A stretch of DNA of 64,000 nucleotides from Hyphomonadaceae bacterium (GCA_022841905.1 JALHQO010000010.1:62001-126000), one strand, 5' to 3'. Positions 21,228-30,131 are shown, numbered from the stretch's first letter. A program made the numbers and translations. The notes: generated from the letters alone by a model not told the origin.

Positions 21228-21637
21228 ACCCGTTCACACGTGACGTTATCGTTCGCTTCGAGCACTGCGACGCGGCCGGCATCATGTTCTATCCGCGTTT
21301 CTTTGCGCTGGTGAACGAAGCGATCGAAGATTGGTTCGCGAGCTTGGGCTTTTCGTTCAAGGCGCTGCATATCGATCAGCGCAAGGCCGTGCCAACCGTG
21401 CGGTTCGAGAGCGAATTTGTCGCGCCGGTGCGCATGGGCGATGTGCTGCGCCAGAGCTTAGGCGTGCAGGCGTTGGGAACATCGTCATTGGAGTTGCGGC
21501 ATCTAGCGGCGGTCGGAGATCGCGCGGTGGCGCGCTTCGACCAAACGATCGTGTTCACGGATCTTGCGAGCATGAAGGCCGAGCCTTGGCCGGCCAATCT
21601 GCGCGCGGCGATCGCCAAGTTCGCGGAAATCGCATGA
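21224..21637 (+). CDS. acyl-CoA thioesterase, 4-hydroxybenzoyl-CoA thioesterase family
   Basis: A 137-aa hotdog-fold thioesterase. The family active-site motif appears as VRFEHCDAAGIMFYPRFF (about residues 10-27) with the catalytic Asp16, followed by VRFESEFVAPVRMGD. Aryl-CoA thioesterases in such clusters release free CoA from dead-end thioesters or the hydroxylated product. Both ends overlap neighbours by four bases (ATGA with the ligase and with ridA), placing it firmly in the same operon. Confidence 0.88.
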   Translation: MNPFTRDVIVRFEHCDAAGIMFYPRFFALVNEAIEDWFASLGFSFKALHIDQRKAVPTVRFESEFVAPVRMGDVLRQSLGVQALGTSSLELRHLAAVGDRAVARFDQTIVFTDLASMKAEPWPANLRAAIAKFAEIA

Positions 21638-22026
21638 GGACGCTCCTCCCCGCCGGCTGGCCGCGCCCCAAGGGTTATTCAAACGGCATCGAAGCGGACG
21701 GGCGTATCGTGTTCGTCGCTGGCCAAATCGGCTGGACGCCAGAGGGCGCATTCGAAGCAACGACACTGCCGGCGCAATTCGTGCAGACGCTCGACAACAC
21801 GCTGGCTGTTCTGCGCGAAGCAGGCGCAGGGCCGGAGCACGTCGCGCGGATGACCTGGTATATCACCGATAAGCGCGCCTATCTCGGTGCACTGGCGGAG
21901 ATTGGCGCGATCTGGCGGGAGAAGATGGGGAAAAATTATCCGGCGATGGCCGTAGTCGAGGTCAAGGCGCTGATCGAGGATGCGGCCCTCATTGAAATCG
22001 AGACAACGGCGGTCGTCCCGCGCTAA
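21634..22026 (+). CDS. RidA family (YjgF/YER057c/UK114) protein
   Basis: A 130-aa RidA-fold protein; the family hydrolyses reactive enamines/imines to ketones and ammonia, and some members act in aromatic amine breakdown. Visible are GRIVFVAGQIGW (about 23-34), QTLDNTLAVLREAGAGPEHV and the C-terminal block NYPAMAVVEVKALIEDAALIEIE. An Arg in the ligand pocket is not obvious at the usual position, so activity is not certain. It starts on ATG at 21634, overlapping the thioesterase stop. A role in hydrolysing the 2-amino-ene intermediate of aminobenzoyl-CoA breakdown is an attractive inference. Confidence 0.85.
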   Translation: MRTLLPAGWPRPKGYSNGIEADGRIVFVAGQIGWTPEGAFEATTLPAQFVQTLDNTLAVLREAGAGPEHVARMTWYITDKRAYLGALAEIGAIWREKMGKNYPAMAVVEVKALIEDAALIEIETTAVVPR

Positions 22027-22046
22027 ACGACACACAGGAGCACCCA

Positions 22047-22331
22047 ATGGCGGACCATAGCCTCTTTATCTTTGTGCGCGTGCAAGGCGCGACGCCGGAA
22101 GCGGTCGGCAATGCGCTGCGCGACGGCAGTGACAAGATCATGGATATCTACTCGATCATGGGCGAATGGGATTTGCTCGTGCGCATCGAGCACCCGGATC
22201 TGAACACGATTCAAAACGTCGTCACCGAGACGATCCGCGCGCACCCGAACGTGGCGCAAACTTACACGATCCTCGGCTATCAGCTCTACGGCTCGAAATG
22301 GCCGGGCTTCGACTTTCCTGACGAGGAATGA
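22047..22331 (+). CDS. stand-alone Lrp/AsnC ligand-binding (RAM) domain protein
   Basis: A 94-aa protein consisting only of the alpha/beta ligand-sensing domain of Lrp/AsnC regulators: LFIFVRVQGATPEAV, then KIMDIYSIMGEWDLLVRIE and HPNVAQTYTILGYQLYGS. There is no helix-turn-helix. Stand-alone RAM proteins oligomerise and bind amino acids, and can act as sensors or modulators of enzymes. It follows ridA by 20 bp and overlaps the hydrolase gene by four bases, so it belongs to the catabolic operon. Confidence 0.82.
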   Translation: MADHSLFIFVRVQGATPEAVGNALRDGSDKIMDIYSIMGEWDLLVRIEHPDLNTIQNVVTETIRAHPNVAQTYTILGYQLYGSKWPGFDFPDEE

Positions 22332-23113
22332 GCCTCGATCTCGAAGCCGAGTACAACAACCGCGCCCGCGTGCCCGAGCATCCGGCGATCATTGCGGGCT
22401 GGGCAAAGGATGCGGCGGCCTATCGTGAAGCGCGACCGCCGCGCGTAGTGCGCTATGGCGATGGCGAGCGGCACACGTTTGATTTGTTCGAGGCGGGCGC
22501 CGGCCCTGCGGTGATGTTCATTCACGGCGGCTACTGGCAAGCGCTAGACAAGAGCTTCTTCTCGCACATGGCGGCGGGATTGAACGCGCTGGGCGTCAGC
22601 GTTGCCGTGCCGAGCTATGATCTTTGCCCGAACGTGCGCGTTGGCGATATCGTCGAGCAGATGCGCATGGCGTGCGCGCTATTGCATCGAGAAACCAATG
22701 CACCGGTCATCGTCAGCGGCCATTCAGCCGGCGGGCATCTTGCCGCGTGCTTACTGGCGAGCGAAGCGCACGTGCCGGCGGCGTACGCGATCTCCGGCCT
22801 GTTCGAATTGGCCCCGCTCGTGCCGACGAGCCTCAACACCGCGCTGCGTTTGGATGATGCCGAGGCGGAGGCGTTGAGTCCCCTCACCTGGCCCGGGCCA
22901 GAGGGCAAGATCCTGGACGCCGTCGTCGGCGCCGATGAGTCGAGCGAGTATTTGCGCCAGAGCGCGGCGATCGTGGAAGCCTGGGGCGCCGAGGGCGTTG
23001 CGACACGCTACGAGGCGATCGCCGGCACGAACCATTTCACGGTCATCGCGCCGCTGACGGATGCCAGCAGTGCGATGTGTGAGCGTCTTCTTGCTTTAGT
23101 GCACGCCGCTTAG
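22328..23113 (+). CDS. alpha/beta hydrolase, kynurenine formamidase-like
   Basis: A 261-aa hydrolase resembling arylformamidases of the AFMID/BNA7 type, which release formate from N-formylkynurenine in tryptophan breakdown. The diagnostic oxyanion motif HGGYW is at residues 66-70. The catalytic triad is Ser133 (GHSAGG), Asp203 (VVGADES) and His236 (GTNHFTV). The N-terminal LEAEYNNRARVPEHP is also typical. It closes the operon and converges on the M16 peptidase gene with a 4-bp overlap. The neighbouring anthranilate-type CoA pathway supports, but does not prove, a kynurenine-route role; no kynureninase or tryptophan dioxygenase is in the window. Confidence 0.82.
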   Translation: MSLDLEAEYNNRARVPEHPAIIAGWAKDAAAYREARPPRVVRYGDGERHTFDLFEAGAGPAVMFIHGGYWQALDKSFFSHMAAGLNALGVSVAVPSYDLCPNVRVGDIVEQMRMACALLHRETNAPVIVSGHSAGGHLAACLLASEAHVPAAYAISGLFELAPLVPTSLNTALRLDDAEAEALSPLTWPGPEGKILDAVVGADESSEYLRQSAAIVEAWGAEGVATRYEAIAGTNHFTVIAPLTDASSAMCERLLALVHAA

Positions 23114-25920
23114 TTCGGCTGCACCACCTCGATCGGCAGACCCAAGGCTTCCAGCTGTGGGCGCACCACGGATGCATCTCCGACAACCACCCAAACGAAC
23201 TGCGCCGGATCGACGACGCTGCGTACTGCATCGTCCATCTGGCCTGCCGTCATGCCGCGATAGCGGCTGGCGATACGCTCCCAATAATCGTCGGGGCGAT
23301 TGTAGAGCGCGTTGCCGCGCAGCGCGCCGAGTACCGAGCCCGCAGTTTCGTATAGGCCCGGCAGCTGGCGGATGTTGCCGTTGATGACGCGCAGATGCTC
23401 AGCGTCGGTGACGCCATTGTCGCTCCGGAAGCTGTTGATCTGCTCCATCAGCACGCGGATGGAGTCGCCCGTGCGGTCGGCTTGCACCGGCGCGTTGATC
23501 ACGTACGGCACGCGGCCTTCACGCAATTGCACGACGCCGGAGAGGCCATAAGACCAGCCGCGCCGCTCACGGATTTCCGTGTTGATGCGCGAGAGGAAAT
23601 TGTTGCCCAACACTTCGTTGCCGGCATTGAGCGTCACCGTGTCGTCGCGGCCGGTGATCGGCAGAACGGCGCCGGCGGAGATCACCGATTGCGGCGATTG
23701 CGGGCGGTCGACAATGACGATGCGCGATTGCGGCGCGGGGATCGGCGCGGAAAAATCCTTGCGCCCAACCGCCACGTCCGCAGCACCCCGCCACGTGCCG
23801 AAGCGCGCGTCGAGCAGGCGTCGGACTTCCGAGAGCGGACGATCCGACACAACGAAGATGCGGGCGGTTTCCGGTCTGATCCAGGTTCGGTGGAACGTGA
23901 CCAGATCGTCGCGATCGAGCCCGCCAACAGATGCTGCGCTCCCGAGACCGGAAGCTGGCCGCCCGTAGGGATGGCTGGCGCCATAGAGCAAGGGCGGCAA
24001 GGCGCGGCCCGCCAAACCGTTTGGCGATGTCGCTTCGGAGGAGATCGCCGCGAGCTGTTGAGCACGCTGGCGCGTGAACTCGGACTCGGCGAAATCTGGC
24101 CGCTGCAAGATGTCGGCCATAAGGTCGAGCGAGAGCGCGAGGTTGGCTGACAGAGCCGTCAGCGTGACGGCAGAGCGATCGAGACTGCCGCCGGTCGAGA
24201 TGGTTGCGCCGAGGCGTTCTTGCTGTTCGGCGATCTGCATCGCGTCCATGCCATCAGCGCCATCAGACATCAGCGACATGGTGAGCGTCTGCAGGCCGAA
24301 CGCGCCTTGCGGATCGGCGGCGATGCCGGCGTCGAAATCGATCGCCACGAGCGTCGCCGGGATGGCGGCGCGGCGCGCATAGACAACCTCGATGCCATTG
24401 GAGAGACGCGCGCGCTCGACGTCCGGGAAATCGAGATCGGCGATTTCGCCGAGTGGCGGCATCGGATCACGCGGCGTCACGGTTGGCGGGCTGTTGTCCG
24501 GCGCCGGGCGATTGGTGGCGGTGGCTTCCGGATAAGGCTCACGCACGCCGGGATCGACGCGTAGTGAATAGACCGGACGCGTGAGCCAACGGCCCATGGC
24601 GTCGCGCACGCTAGCGGGCGTGATGTCACCATACGCGAGCAGATTGCGGCGGAAGAAGCCGGGATCGCCCGCGATCACGGCGCCGTTGGCGAGCGCCACG
24701 GTTTGACCGTTAAAGCCGCCAATTTGCTCGATCGCAAACAACCCAGCAGCAACCTGCCCTGTCGCAACACGTTGGATTTCATCCTCGGTCGGGCCGGAAG
24801 CGACGAAGTCGCGGATAATGCCGTCGAGACGATCGGAGACCGCTTGCACGTCTTGGCCGGGCGCCACGTCGGCGGTGACGAAGAAGAGGCTCAAGCGCTG
24901 GAACGGCAGCACGGACGCGGTCACGGAGACAGCCGTCTGATCGGCGCGCACCAATTCGCGATCGAGCCGCGAAGTGGCGAGGCCGCCGAGCACTTGCGCC
25001 GCAGCGTTCAAGTCCTGCTGGTCTTCGTCGGCAAGGCCCGGCACGGCCCAAACGCGATAGAGACGCGAGTTGGCGACGCGGTCCGTCATCACTTCAGATA
25101 TGGGCGCTGCCAAAGTCGGCACATCAGCGGCGGCCGGCACGTTTTGGCGCCCGCGCGCGATCTGGCCGAAATAGCGCTCAACCAACGGCCGCGCTTCGGC
25201 GGCGTTGATGTCGCCGGTCAGCACGAGCACCGCATTGTTCGGCCCGTAACTATCGCGGAACCACTGGCGCACTTGCTCAAGCGACGCGCCGTCGAGATCG
25301 GCCATCGAGCCGATGGTGGAGTGGCGATACGGGTGGCCCTCGGGGAAGAGGCCTTCGAGGATGCGATAGAACGCCAAGCCGTACGGCTGGTTGTCGCCCT
25401 GACGCTTTTCGTTTTGGACGATGCCGCGCTGCGCATCGAGCGATTGCTGCGTCAGCGCGCCGAGCAAATAGCCCATGCGCTCGCTCTCGATATAGAGGCC
25501 GCGCTCAAGCGCCGGCGCGGGCACGGTTTGAAAATAGTTGGTGCGATCGAACCAAGTGGTGCCGTTCCAATTGGTGGCGCCCATGTCGCGCAGCGGCTCG
25601 ATCAGATTCGGAATATGCTCGGTGCCGTTGAACAGCATGATGTGTTCGAACAGGTGCGCAAAGCCGGTCTGGCCCGGCGGCTCATCCTTGGAGCCGATAT
25701 TGTACCATGCCGCGATGGCGACGATCGGCGCCTTGCGATCTTCGTGAACGAGAACGGTGAGGCCATTGTCGAGAGTGAAGCGTTCATAGGGAACATCGAC
25801 GCCGGCCATGAGCTCTTCGACCGAAGCCGGTTGGCCATTGCCCGCCGCCGGCGCGCCGCCGCTGGCCGTGGCGCACGCCGCGAGTCCCAAAGCCGCCGCC
25901 GCCATAAGAAATGTCCGCAT
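23110..25920 (-). CDS. M16 family zinc peptidase, lipoprotein
   Basis: A 936-aa insulinase/pitrilysin-type peptidase with two M16 halves. The start at 25920 gives a lipoprotein signal ending LGLAAC (Cys16); an in-frame start at 26058 would hide it. The first half carries the inverted zinc motif HLFEH (about residue 80) and the distal glutamate region near 150. The second half begins near residue 490 (RARLSNGIEVVYARRAAIPATL), has no HxxEH, and ends with the paired Arg/Tyr block (RRGWSYG), as in heterodimer-like fused M16B proteins. It is probably anchored in the periplasm and cuts peptides. Single gene, minus strand. Confidence 0.9.
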   Translation of the reverse strand: MRTFLMAAAALGLAACATASGGAPAAGNGQPASVEELMAGVDVPYERFTLDNGLTVLVHEDRKAPIVAIAAWYNIGSKDEPPGQTGFAHLFEHIMLFNGTEHIPNLIEPLRDMGATNWNGTTWFDRTNYFQTVPAPALERGLYIESERMGYLLGALTQQSLDAQRGIVQNEKRQGDNQPYGLAFYRILEGLFPEGHPYRHSTIGSMADLDGASLEQVRQWFRDSYGPNNAVLVLTGDINAAEARPLVERYFGQIARGRQNVPAAADVPTLAAPISEVMTDRVANSRLYRVWAVPGLADEDQQDLNAAAQVLGGLATSRLDRELVRADQTAVSVTASVLPFQRLSLFFVTADVAPGQDVQAVSDRLDGIIRDFVASGPTEDEIQRVATGQVAAGLFAIEQIGGFNGQTVALANGAVIAGDPGFFRRNLLAYGDITPASVRDAMGRWLTRPVYSLRVDPGVREPYPEATATNRPAPDNSPPTVTPRDPMPPLGEIADLDFPDVERARLSNGIEVVYARRAAIPATLVAIDFDAGIAADPQGAFGLQTLTMSLMSDGADGMDAMQIAEQQERLGATISTGGSLDRSAVTLTALSANLALSLDLMADILQRPDFAESEFTRQRAQQLAAISSEATSPNGLAGRALPPLLYGASHPYGRPASGLGSAASVGGLDRDDLVTFHRTWIRPETARIFVVSDRPLSEVRRLLDARFGTWRGAADVAVGRKDFSAPIPAPQSRIVIVDRPQSPQSVISAGAVLPITGRDDTVTLNAGNEVLGNNFLSRINTEIRERRGWSYGLSGVVQLREGRVPYVINAPVQADRTGDSIRVLMEQINSFRSDNGVTDAEHLRVINGNIRQLPGLYETAGSVLGALRGNALYNRPDDYWERIASRYRGMTAGQMDDAVRSVVDPAQFVWVVVGDASVVRPQLEALGLPIEVVQPN

Positions 25921-26064
25921 AACCCGCTCCCCGTTGACCCGCCATTGCACACGGGCGCGGCGCCCAAGTCCAGCAACTGTGCGACGAGCGACGCCCACCT
26001 TTCGGCGGGCGTCGGATTCGAGAGATTGCGGCGGCCAGCCGTTGAGCACGCGCTTCAACTGTTC

Positions 26065-27015
26065 TCAGCGGAGCGATTCCATGAAAGCACGGAGGTCGGC
26101 GGCGGACCGATCGGGCGCCTCCTCCATCGGCATGTGTCCGGTGTCTGGGTAGATCACGAGGCGCGCCCGCGGGATCGCGGCGGCGAGTGCGCGGCTATCC
26201 TCCACCGAGATGATGCGATCGTTCTCGCCATGGATCACCAATGTGGCGATGCCGATGCCCGCGAAGTCCTCGGGCGTGAGCGGCGGATCGCCTCGATTGT
26301 TGCGGTCGGAGGAAAGCAGCGCGCGATGACCCGGCGCGCGGGCGAGATCGACATAACGCTTCACCACTTCGTCGCGCACCATCGACCGGTCGTGATAGGC
26401 GGAAACGAGGCCGCGCTCCGCGAAGAGACGCGGATTGACGTAGCGCAGGATCCCGCGGCCGATCGGATTGCGCAGCAACTGAAAAGCGAGCGGCGTGCGG
26501 CCGCTGCTCTGCTGCTCACGCGGCCAAGCAGCGGCGGCGACGAGCACGAGTGCGTCGAGCTTTTCCGGATGCGCCAACGCGTAACGCACCGCGACGGCGC
26601 CGCCCATGGAGTGCCCGACGAACGTGAAGCGTTGCACGTTAAGCCGCTGCGTGAGTTCTTCGATCAGCTGCGCGTTAGAGCCGGCGGAGAAACTGTAGCC
26701 GGACGGCGCGCGCGTGAGGCCATGGCCCGGCAAGTCCACGCTGATGATGCGGTAGTGGCTCTGCAGCCGTTCGACCCACGGCTCCCACGTGTGCACCGAG
26801 GCGCCAAAGCCATGCACCAGCACGAGCACCGGCGCCGCTTCGGGGCCGTGCACGCGATAATGCATGCGCACGCCGTCGGATAAGTCCATGTACAGCGATG
26901 CGCCGTTGGCGTAGCGGCTCTCGAGCGTCGCGTACGGGATGTCGCGGCTGAACGGCGCGCACGACATCAAGCCCATCACCGCGACCATCACGCCCAAGAC
27001 CCACAAGCGGCGCAT
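26065..27015 (-). CDS. alpha/beta hydrolase, lipoprotein
   Basis: A 316-aa alpha/beta hydrolase with a lipoprotein-type N-terminus (VMGLMSC, Cys near residue 19). Visible are the oxyanion motif HGFGASVHTW (about 68-77), VDLPGHGLT (about 94-102), the nucleophile elbow VGHSMGG (about 134-140), and the C-terminal IHGENDRIISVED and YPDTGHMPMEE carrying the acid and histidine. Substrate unknown; related proteins include epoxide hydrolases and haloperoxidase-like esterases. It is separated from the M16 gene by 144 bp in which I see nothing distinct. Confidence 0.85.
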   Translation of the reverse strand: MRRLWVLGVMVAVMGLMSCAPFSRDIPYATLESRYANGASLYMDLSDGVRMHYRVHGPEAAPVLVLVHGFGASVHTWEPWVERLQSHYRIISVDLPGHGLTRAPSGYSFSAGSNAQLIEELTQRLNVQRFTFVGHSMGGAVAVRYALAHPEKLDALVLVAAAAWPREQQSSGRTPLAFQLLRNPIGRGILRYVNPRLFAERGLVSAYHDRSMVRDEVVKRYVDLARAPGHRALLSSDRNNRGDPPLTPEDFAGIGIATLVIHGENDRIISVEDSRALAAAIPRARLVIYPDTGHMPMEEAPDRSAADLRAFMESLR

Positions 27016-27065
27016 CGGCCATCCTTATCTGTTCGCTAAAGTGTGCGGCAAGGACGGCGCGGGCG

Positions 27066-27752
27066 CTACTCTTGGTTTACACGCCCGGGCAGATTCCCCT
27101 CTTCCGCCAGCCGCACCAGGGCGGGCAGTTGCGCATAGTCCGAGAATGACGCTGCGGGAGCGAGAGCATCGAGCGGCTCGGCGCGATAGCCTTCCGCGTA
27201 GAGAAAGAACATCGCGCCTGTCGCTTTACTTAGGGCCGCATCGACCGAACCATCGCCGACATAGATGATCTCATCGATGCCAGCGCCGCAACCATGGGCG
27301 GCGCTGACCAGCACGCGCGGATCGGGCTTGCGCACGGAGAGCGTGTCGCCGCCGACCAGCATGCTGAAGAACTCGGCGATGCCGAGTTTTTGCAGGATGG
27401 CGCGCGCGTGGGCCTGGTCCTTGTTGGTGCACAGGCCCAATTGATAGCGGCTGGCGAGGTCGCGCAGAGCAGCGAACACGCCGGGAAAGAGACGCGTGAG
27501 CGGATAACCTTGCGCGGCATAGATACGTTTGAATTGTTCGATCCGCTCGGCAAGATCTTCGGGCGCGACGCCGGCGTGAAGATAGCTCCGCGCCACGAGC
27601 GCGCCGATGCCATCGCCGATAAAGCTCTCCACCGCGCGCAGAGTGATGGGCGCGATCCCTTCTTCCGCGAACAGCAGATTGACGGCGGCATGCAAATCTT
27701 CGCCGCCGTCGATCAGCGTGCCGTCGAGGTCGAAGATGATGGCCTTGATCAC
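27066..27752 (-). CDS. cbbZ: HAD phosphatase, phosphoglycolate phosphatase-like
   Basis: A 228-aa haloacid dehalogenase-type phosphatase of the Gph/CbbZ kind, which hydrolyses 2-phosphoglycolate formed by the oxygenase reaction of RuBisCO or by DNA repair. Motif I is IFDLDGTLIDGG (residues 7-18) with both aspartates, motif II is the CTNKD region (about 108-112), motif III is VRKPDP (about 139-144), and motif IV is YVGDGSVD (about 164-171). The start is GTG, overlapping the stop of the cbbP remnant (GTGA). Its position at the end of a broken cbb cluster suggests descent from cbbZ, but it may now serve as a general Gph. Confidence 0.85.
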   Translation of the reverse strand: MIKAIIFDLDGTLIDGGEDLHAAVNLLFAEEGIAPITLRAVESFIGDGIGALVARSYLHAGVAPEDLAERIEQFKRIYAAQGYPLTRLFPGVFAALRDLASRYQLGLCTNKDQAHARAILQKLGIAEFFSMLVGGDTLSVRKPDPRVLVSAAHGCGAGIDEIIYVGDGSVDAALSKATGAMFFLYAEGYRAEPLDALAPAASFSDYAQLPALVRLAEEGNLPGRVNQE

Positions 27753-27952
27753 GGATCGGCTCGCTTCTTGTCACTGGAGAGGCCGCCGCTGAAGACGCGG
27801 CTGGCGCGGAAGTCTTCGCTGTCGAGGGTTGAGAGCGCCGCGGCGTCCTTGATGCCTTCACGCCGAAAGATCTGATCGAACGTGTGCTTGACCGTGCTCG
27901 TGCCTGCGCCGGAAGAGCCGACGACCGAGATGACGGGATGACTCACAGACAT
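27749..27952 (-). pseudogene. cbbP: phosphoribulokinase remnant (N-terminal stub of cbbP)
   Basis: Only 67 codons remain of a gene that normally encodes about 290 aa. Residues 1-37 match the start of proteobacterial phosphoribulokinase closely (HPVISVVGSSGAGTSTVKH, then TFDQIFRREGIK), including the complete P-loop GSSGAGTS. From about residue 38 the sequence (DAAALSTLDSEDFRASR onward) has no kinase character, and the ribulose-5-phosphate-binding and catalytic parts are absent. It lies 7 bp after cbbF and overlaps cbbZ, the normal relative order with the middle deleted. The reading frame is open but cannot encode a working kinase. Confidence 0.88.
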
Positions 27953-27959
27953 CGCCGCC

Positions 27960-29021
27960 TCACGATTTAAACAGGCCGCGCTGATGAAACAGCGGCGCAG
28001 CGTCTTGGGCGTAAGCCGGATCGACGTGATAGTGGCGGACGGACTCGACGTCCTTGGCCGAGCCGAACACCAGCGGCGTGCGCTCGTGCAAGCTCAGCGG
28101 CGTCTTCTCCAGAATCCGCGCGTGACCATCAGTGGCGGCGCCGCCGGCTTGCTCCATCAGCATGGCGACGGGCGCTGCTTCATAGAGAAGACGCAGCCTG
28201 CCCTGCTCGAACCCCTGGCGCGCATCCGCCGGATAGAGATAGACGCCGCCGCGCAGCAAAATACGGTGCGCTTCCGCCACCATCACCGCGAGCCAGCGCG
28301 CGTAACAATCGACGCCGCGCGGGCCCCCTGCGCCTTCGATGCAATCGTCGACGAAAGTGCGCGTCGGCGCCGGCCAGAAGCGGCGGTTCGACATGTTGAT
28401 GGCGATATCCGCTGCGCTGCCGGGAACGCGCAAGCTCGCTTCGGCGCGCTTGAAAGTTTGATCGTCAGGATCGAGCACGAAGAGATCGACGCCCGCGCCA
28501 ACCGTCAGCACCAGAAGCGTGCTGCTCCCGAAAAGGAAGTAACCGGCGGCAAGTTGATCGGCGCACGGACGAAGGAAAGAAGCCTCCGCCGTTTGCGCAG
28601 CGGGCAAAATCGAAAAAATCGCGCCGACAGTGAGATTGACACTGACATTGCCAGAGCCGTCGAGCGGATCAATCGCGACGGCCAACGCTGCGCCTTCGCG
28701 CAACGCGATCGGCGCGTTGCTTTCCTCGGATGCTAGAAAGGCTGTCGGTGTGTGCTTCAGCGCCGCAATGAAGATATCGTTGGCGACGACATCGACGGTC
28801 TTTTGGACGTCGCCATCGGAATTCGTCGCGCCGGTTGCGGCGGAGATATCGCCCGCTAGCGCACCGCGCGCCAAAATGGCCGCCAGATTCCGCGCGCCCG
28901 AGGCGAGCCCCACCACCACTTCGGCAATGTCGCTGCGCTGACGATTGGCGCCGGCCCACGCGATCAGGACGTCGCCGAGATGGTCCAAGGGCGGCGGGGT
29001 TTTCCCCTTTTTCACGACCAT
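27960..29021 (-). CDS. cbbF: class I fructose-1,6-bisphosphatase
   Basis: Hydrolyses fructose-1,6-bisphosphate to fructose-6-phosphate in gluconeogenesis and the Calvin cycle. The 353-aa product has the Mg-binding signature AIDPLDGSGNVSV (about 117-129; family WxxDPLDGSSN), an acidic pair EES near 100, and the C-terminal substrate block GGVYLYPADARQG followed by LLYEAAPVAMLMEQAGG. The ATG at 29021 was chosen; an in-frame start at 29180 would run into the divergent regulator gene. Its neighbours (divergent cbbR, the cbbP stub, cbbZ) show it descends from a cbb operon. It probably persists for gluconeogenesis. Confidence 0.93.
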   Translation of the reverse strand: MVVKKGKTPPPLDHLGDVLIAWAGANRQRSDIAEVVVGLASGARNLAAILARGALAGDISAATGATNSDGDVQKTVDVVANDIFIAALKHTPTAFLASEESNAPIALREGAALAVAIDPLDGSGNVSVNLTVGAIFSILPAAQTAEASFLRPCADQLAAGYFLFGSSTLLVLTVGAGVDLFVLDPDDQTFKRAEASLRVPGSAADIAINMSNRRFWPAPTRTFVDDCIEGAGGPRGVDCYARWLAVMVAEAHRILLRGGVYLYPADARQGFEQGRLRLLYEAAPVAMLMEQAGGAATDGHARILEKTPLSLHERTPLVFGSAKDVESVRHYHVDPAYAQDAAPLFHQRGLFKS

Positions 29022-29128
29022 GTCCGCGCCCTTCGAGGTCGGGCCGAACACCCGTTCAAGGGAAAGCCTTGCGCGGAGGAACGAAAAAGAAAATGTTAAA
29101 AGAACGACGCTACCGAAAGAAAAACTAA

Positions 29129-30073
29129 ATGTCGGATCTCCGTGGGCTCTCCATTCGCCAACTTCGGGCGTTCTCCGCAACGGTGCGGCTGGGCTCGATC
29201 ACAGCGGCGGCCAAGGCCCTGCACGTGACCCCGCCCGCAATCTCCATCCAACTGAAATTGCTCTCGAAACAGGCTGGCGGCGATGTGCTCGAACGTACCG
29301 CTAGCTGGTTTGAGCCGACGGCGCTGGGCGCGGAAATCCTCGAAGCCGCGCACGAGATGGACGGGCTGCTCGACCGCCTGAGCGATCGCATCAACGCTCT
29401 TCACAGCGGCGCGGCTGGGTTGTTGCGGCTCGGCGTCGTCAGCACCGGAAAATACTTCGCGCCGCGCATCGTCGCCGGCTTTCAGCGGGCGCACCCAGGC
29501 ATCGTCGTGAAGCTCGTCATTGGCAATCGCGGCGAGATTCTTACCGGGCTTAGGCAACGCAATTTCGATCTCTGCATCATGGGCCGCCCGCCCGAAGACG
29601 TGCCTGTAATCCGCGAAGAACTGGGCGACCATCCGCACGTGCTGATCGCCCCGCCCGACCACCGGCTCGCTGGCCGCCGCGATATCGCGCACGCCGAATT
29701 GCAGCAGGAGACCTTCCTGGCGCGCGAGGAAGGATCGGGCACGCGCATGCTGATGAACCGGTTTTTGGACCGCGTTGGCGCAGAACGGCCGGTTCAATTG
29801 GTCGATATGGGCACCAATGAAACCATCAAGCAGGCGGTGATGGCGGGGCTCGGCATCGCCATTATCTCCGCCCACACATGCGCTGCGGAACTGGCGGAGG
29901 GGAAGCTCGTTGCACTTGATGCGCGCGGTACGCCGATCGTGCGCCAATGGTACATCATCCATCGCGCCGACCATGAATTGTCCGTGGCGGCGCAGCACTT
30001 TCAGAGCTTTGCCGCAGCGCACAAGAACACGCACTTTCCAGAAGGGTTCGGCGGCATGAACCGGAGCGAATAG
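29129..30073 (+). CDS. cbbR: LysR-type regulator, CbbR-like
   Basis: A 314-aa LysR-type regulator. The N-terminal winged helix-turn-helix (LSIRQLRAFSATVRLGSITAAAKALHVTPPAISIQLKLL, residues about 7-46 in pieces) is followed by a periplasmic-binding-protein-like effector domain from about residue 93. The segment LRLGVVSTGKYFAPRIVAGF is characteristic of CbbR, the activator of Calvin-cycle operons that senses cycle metabolites. It is divergent from cbbF across 107 bp, the classic CbbR/cbb arrangement. Since phosphoribulokinase is destroyed and RuBisCO is absent nearby, it may now control only cbbF and cbbZ. Confidence 0.85.
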   Translation: MSDLRGLSIRQLRAFSATVRLGSITAAAKALHVTPPAISIQLKLLSKQAGGDVLERTASWFEPTALGAEILEAAHEMDGLLDRLSDRINALHSGAAGLLRLGVVSTGKYFAPRIVAGFQRAHPGIVVKLVIGNRGEILTGLRQRNFDLCIMGRPPEDVPVIREELGDHPHVLIAPPDHRLAGRRDIAHAELQQETFLAREEGSGTRMLMNRFLDRVGAERPVQLVDMGTNETIKQAVMAGLGIAIISAHTCAAELAEGKLVALDARGTPIVRQWYIIHRADHELSVAAQHFQSFAAAHKNTHFPEGFGGMNRSE

Positions 30074-30131
30074 CGGGACGTATAATCGTAGGTGGCCCCA
30101 CTCGCAGTTTTTGGCGCTGGACGGTATTGGT

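Noticed and set aside
24703-26883. A very long open frame (726 codons) on the plus strand
   Set aside because: It is antisense to the M16 peptidase and alpha/beta hydrolase genes, both of which show intact family motifs. Long antisense frames are expected in GC-rich DNA, and its product is Arg/His-rich with no recognisable domain.
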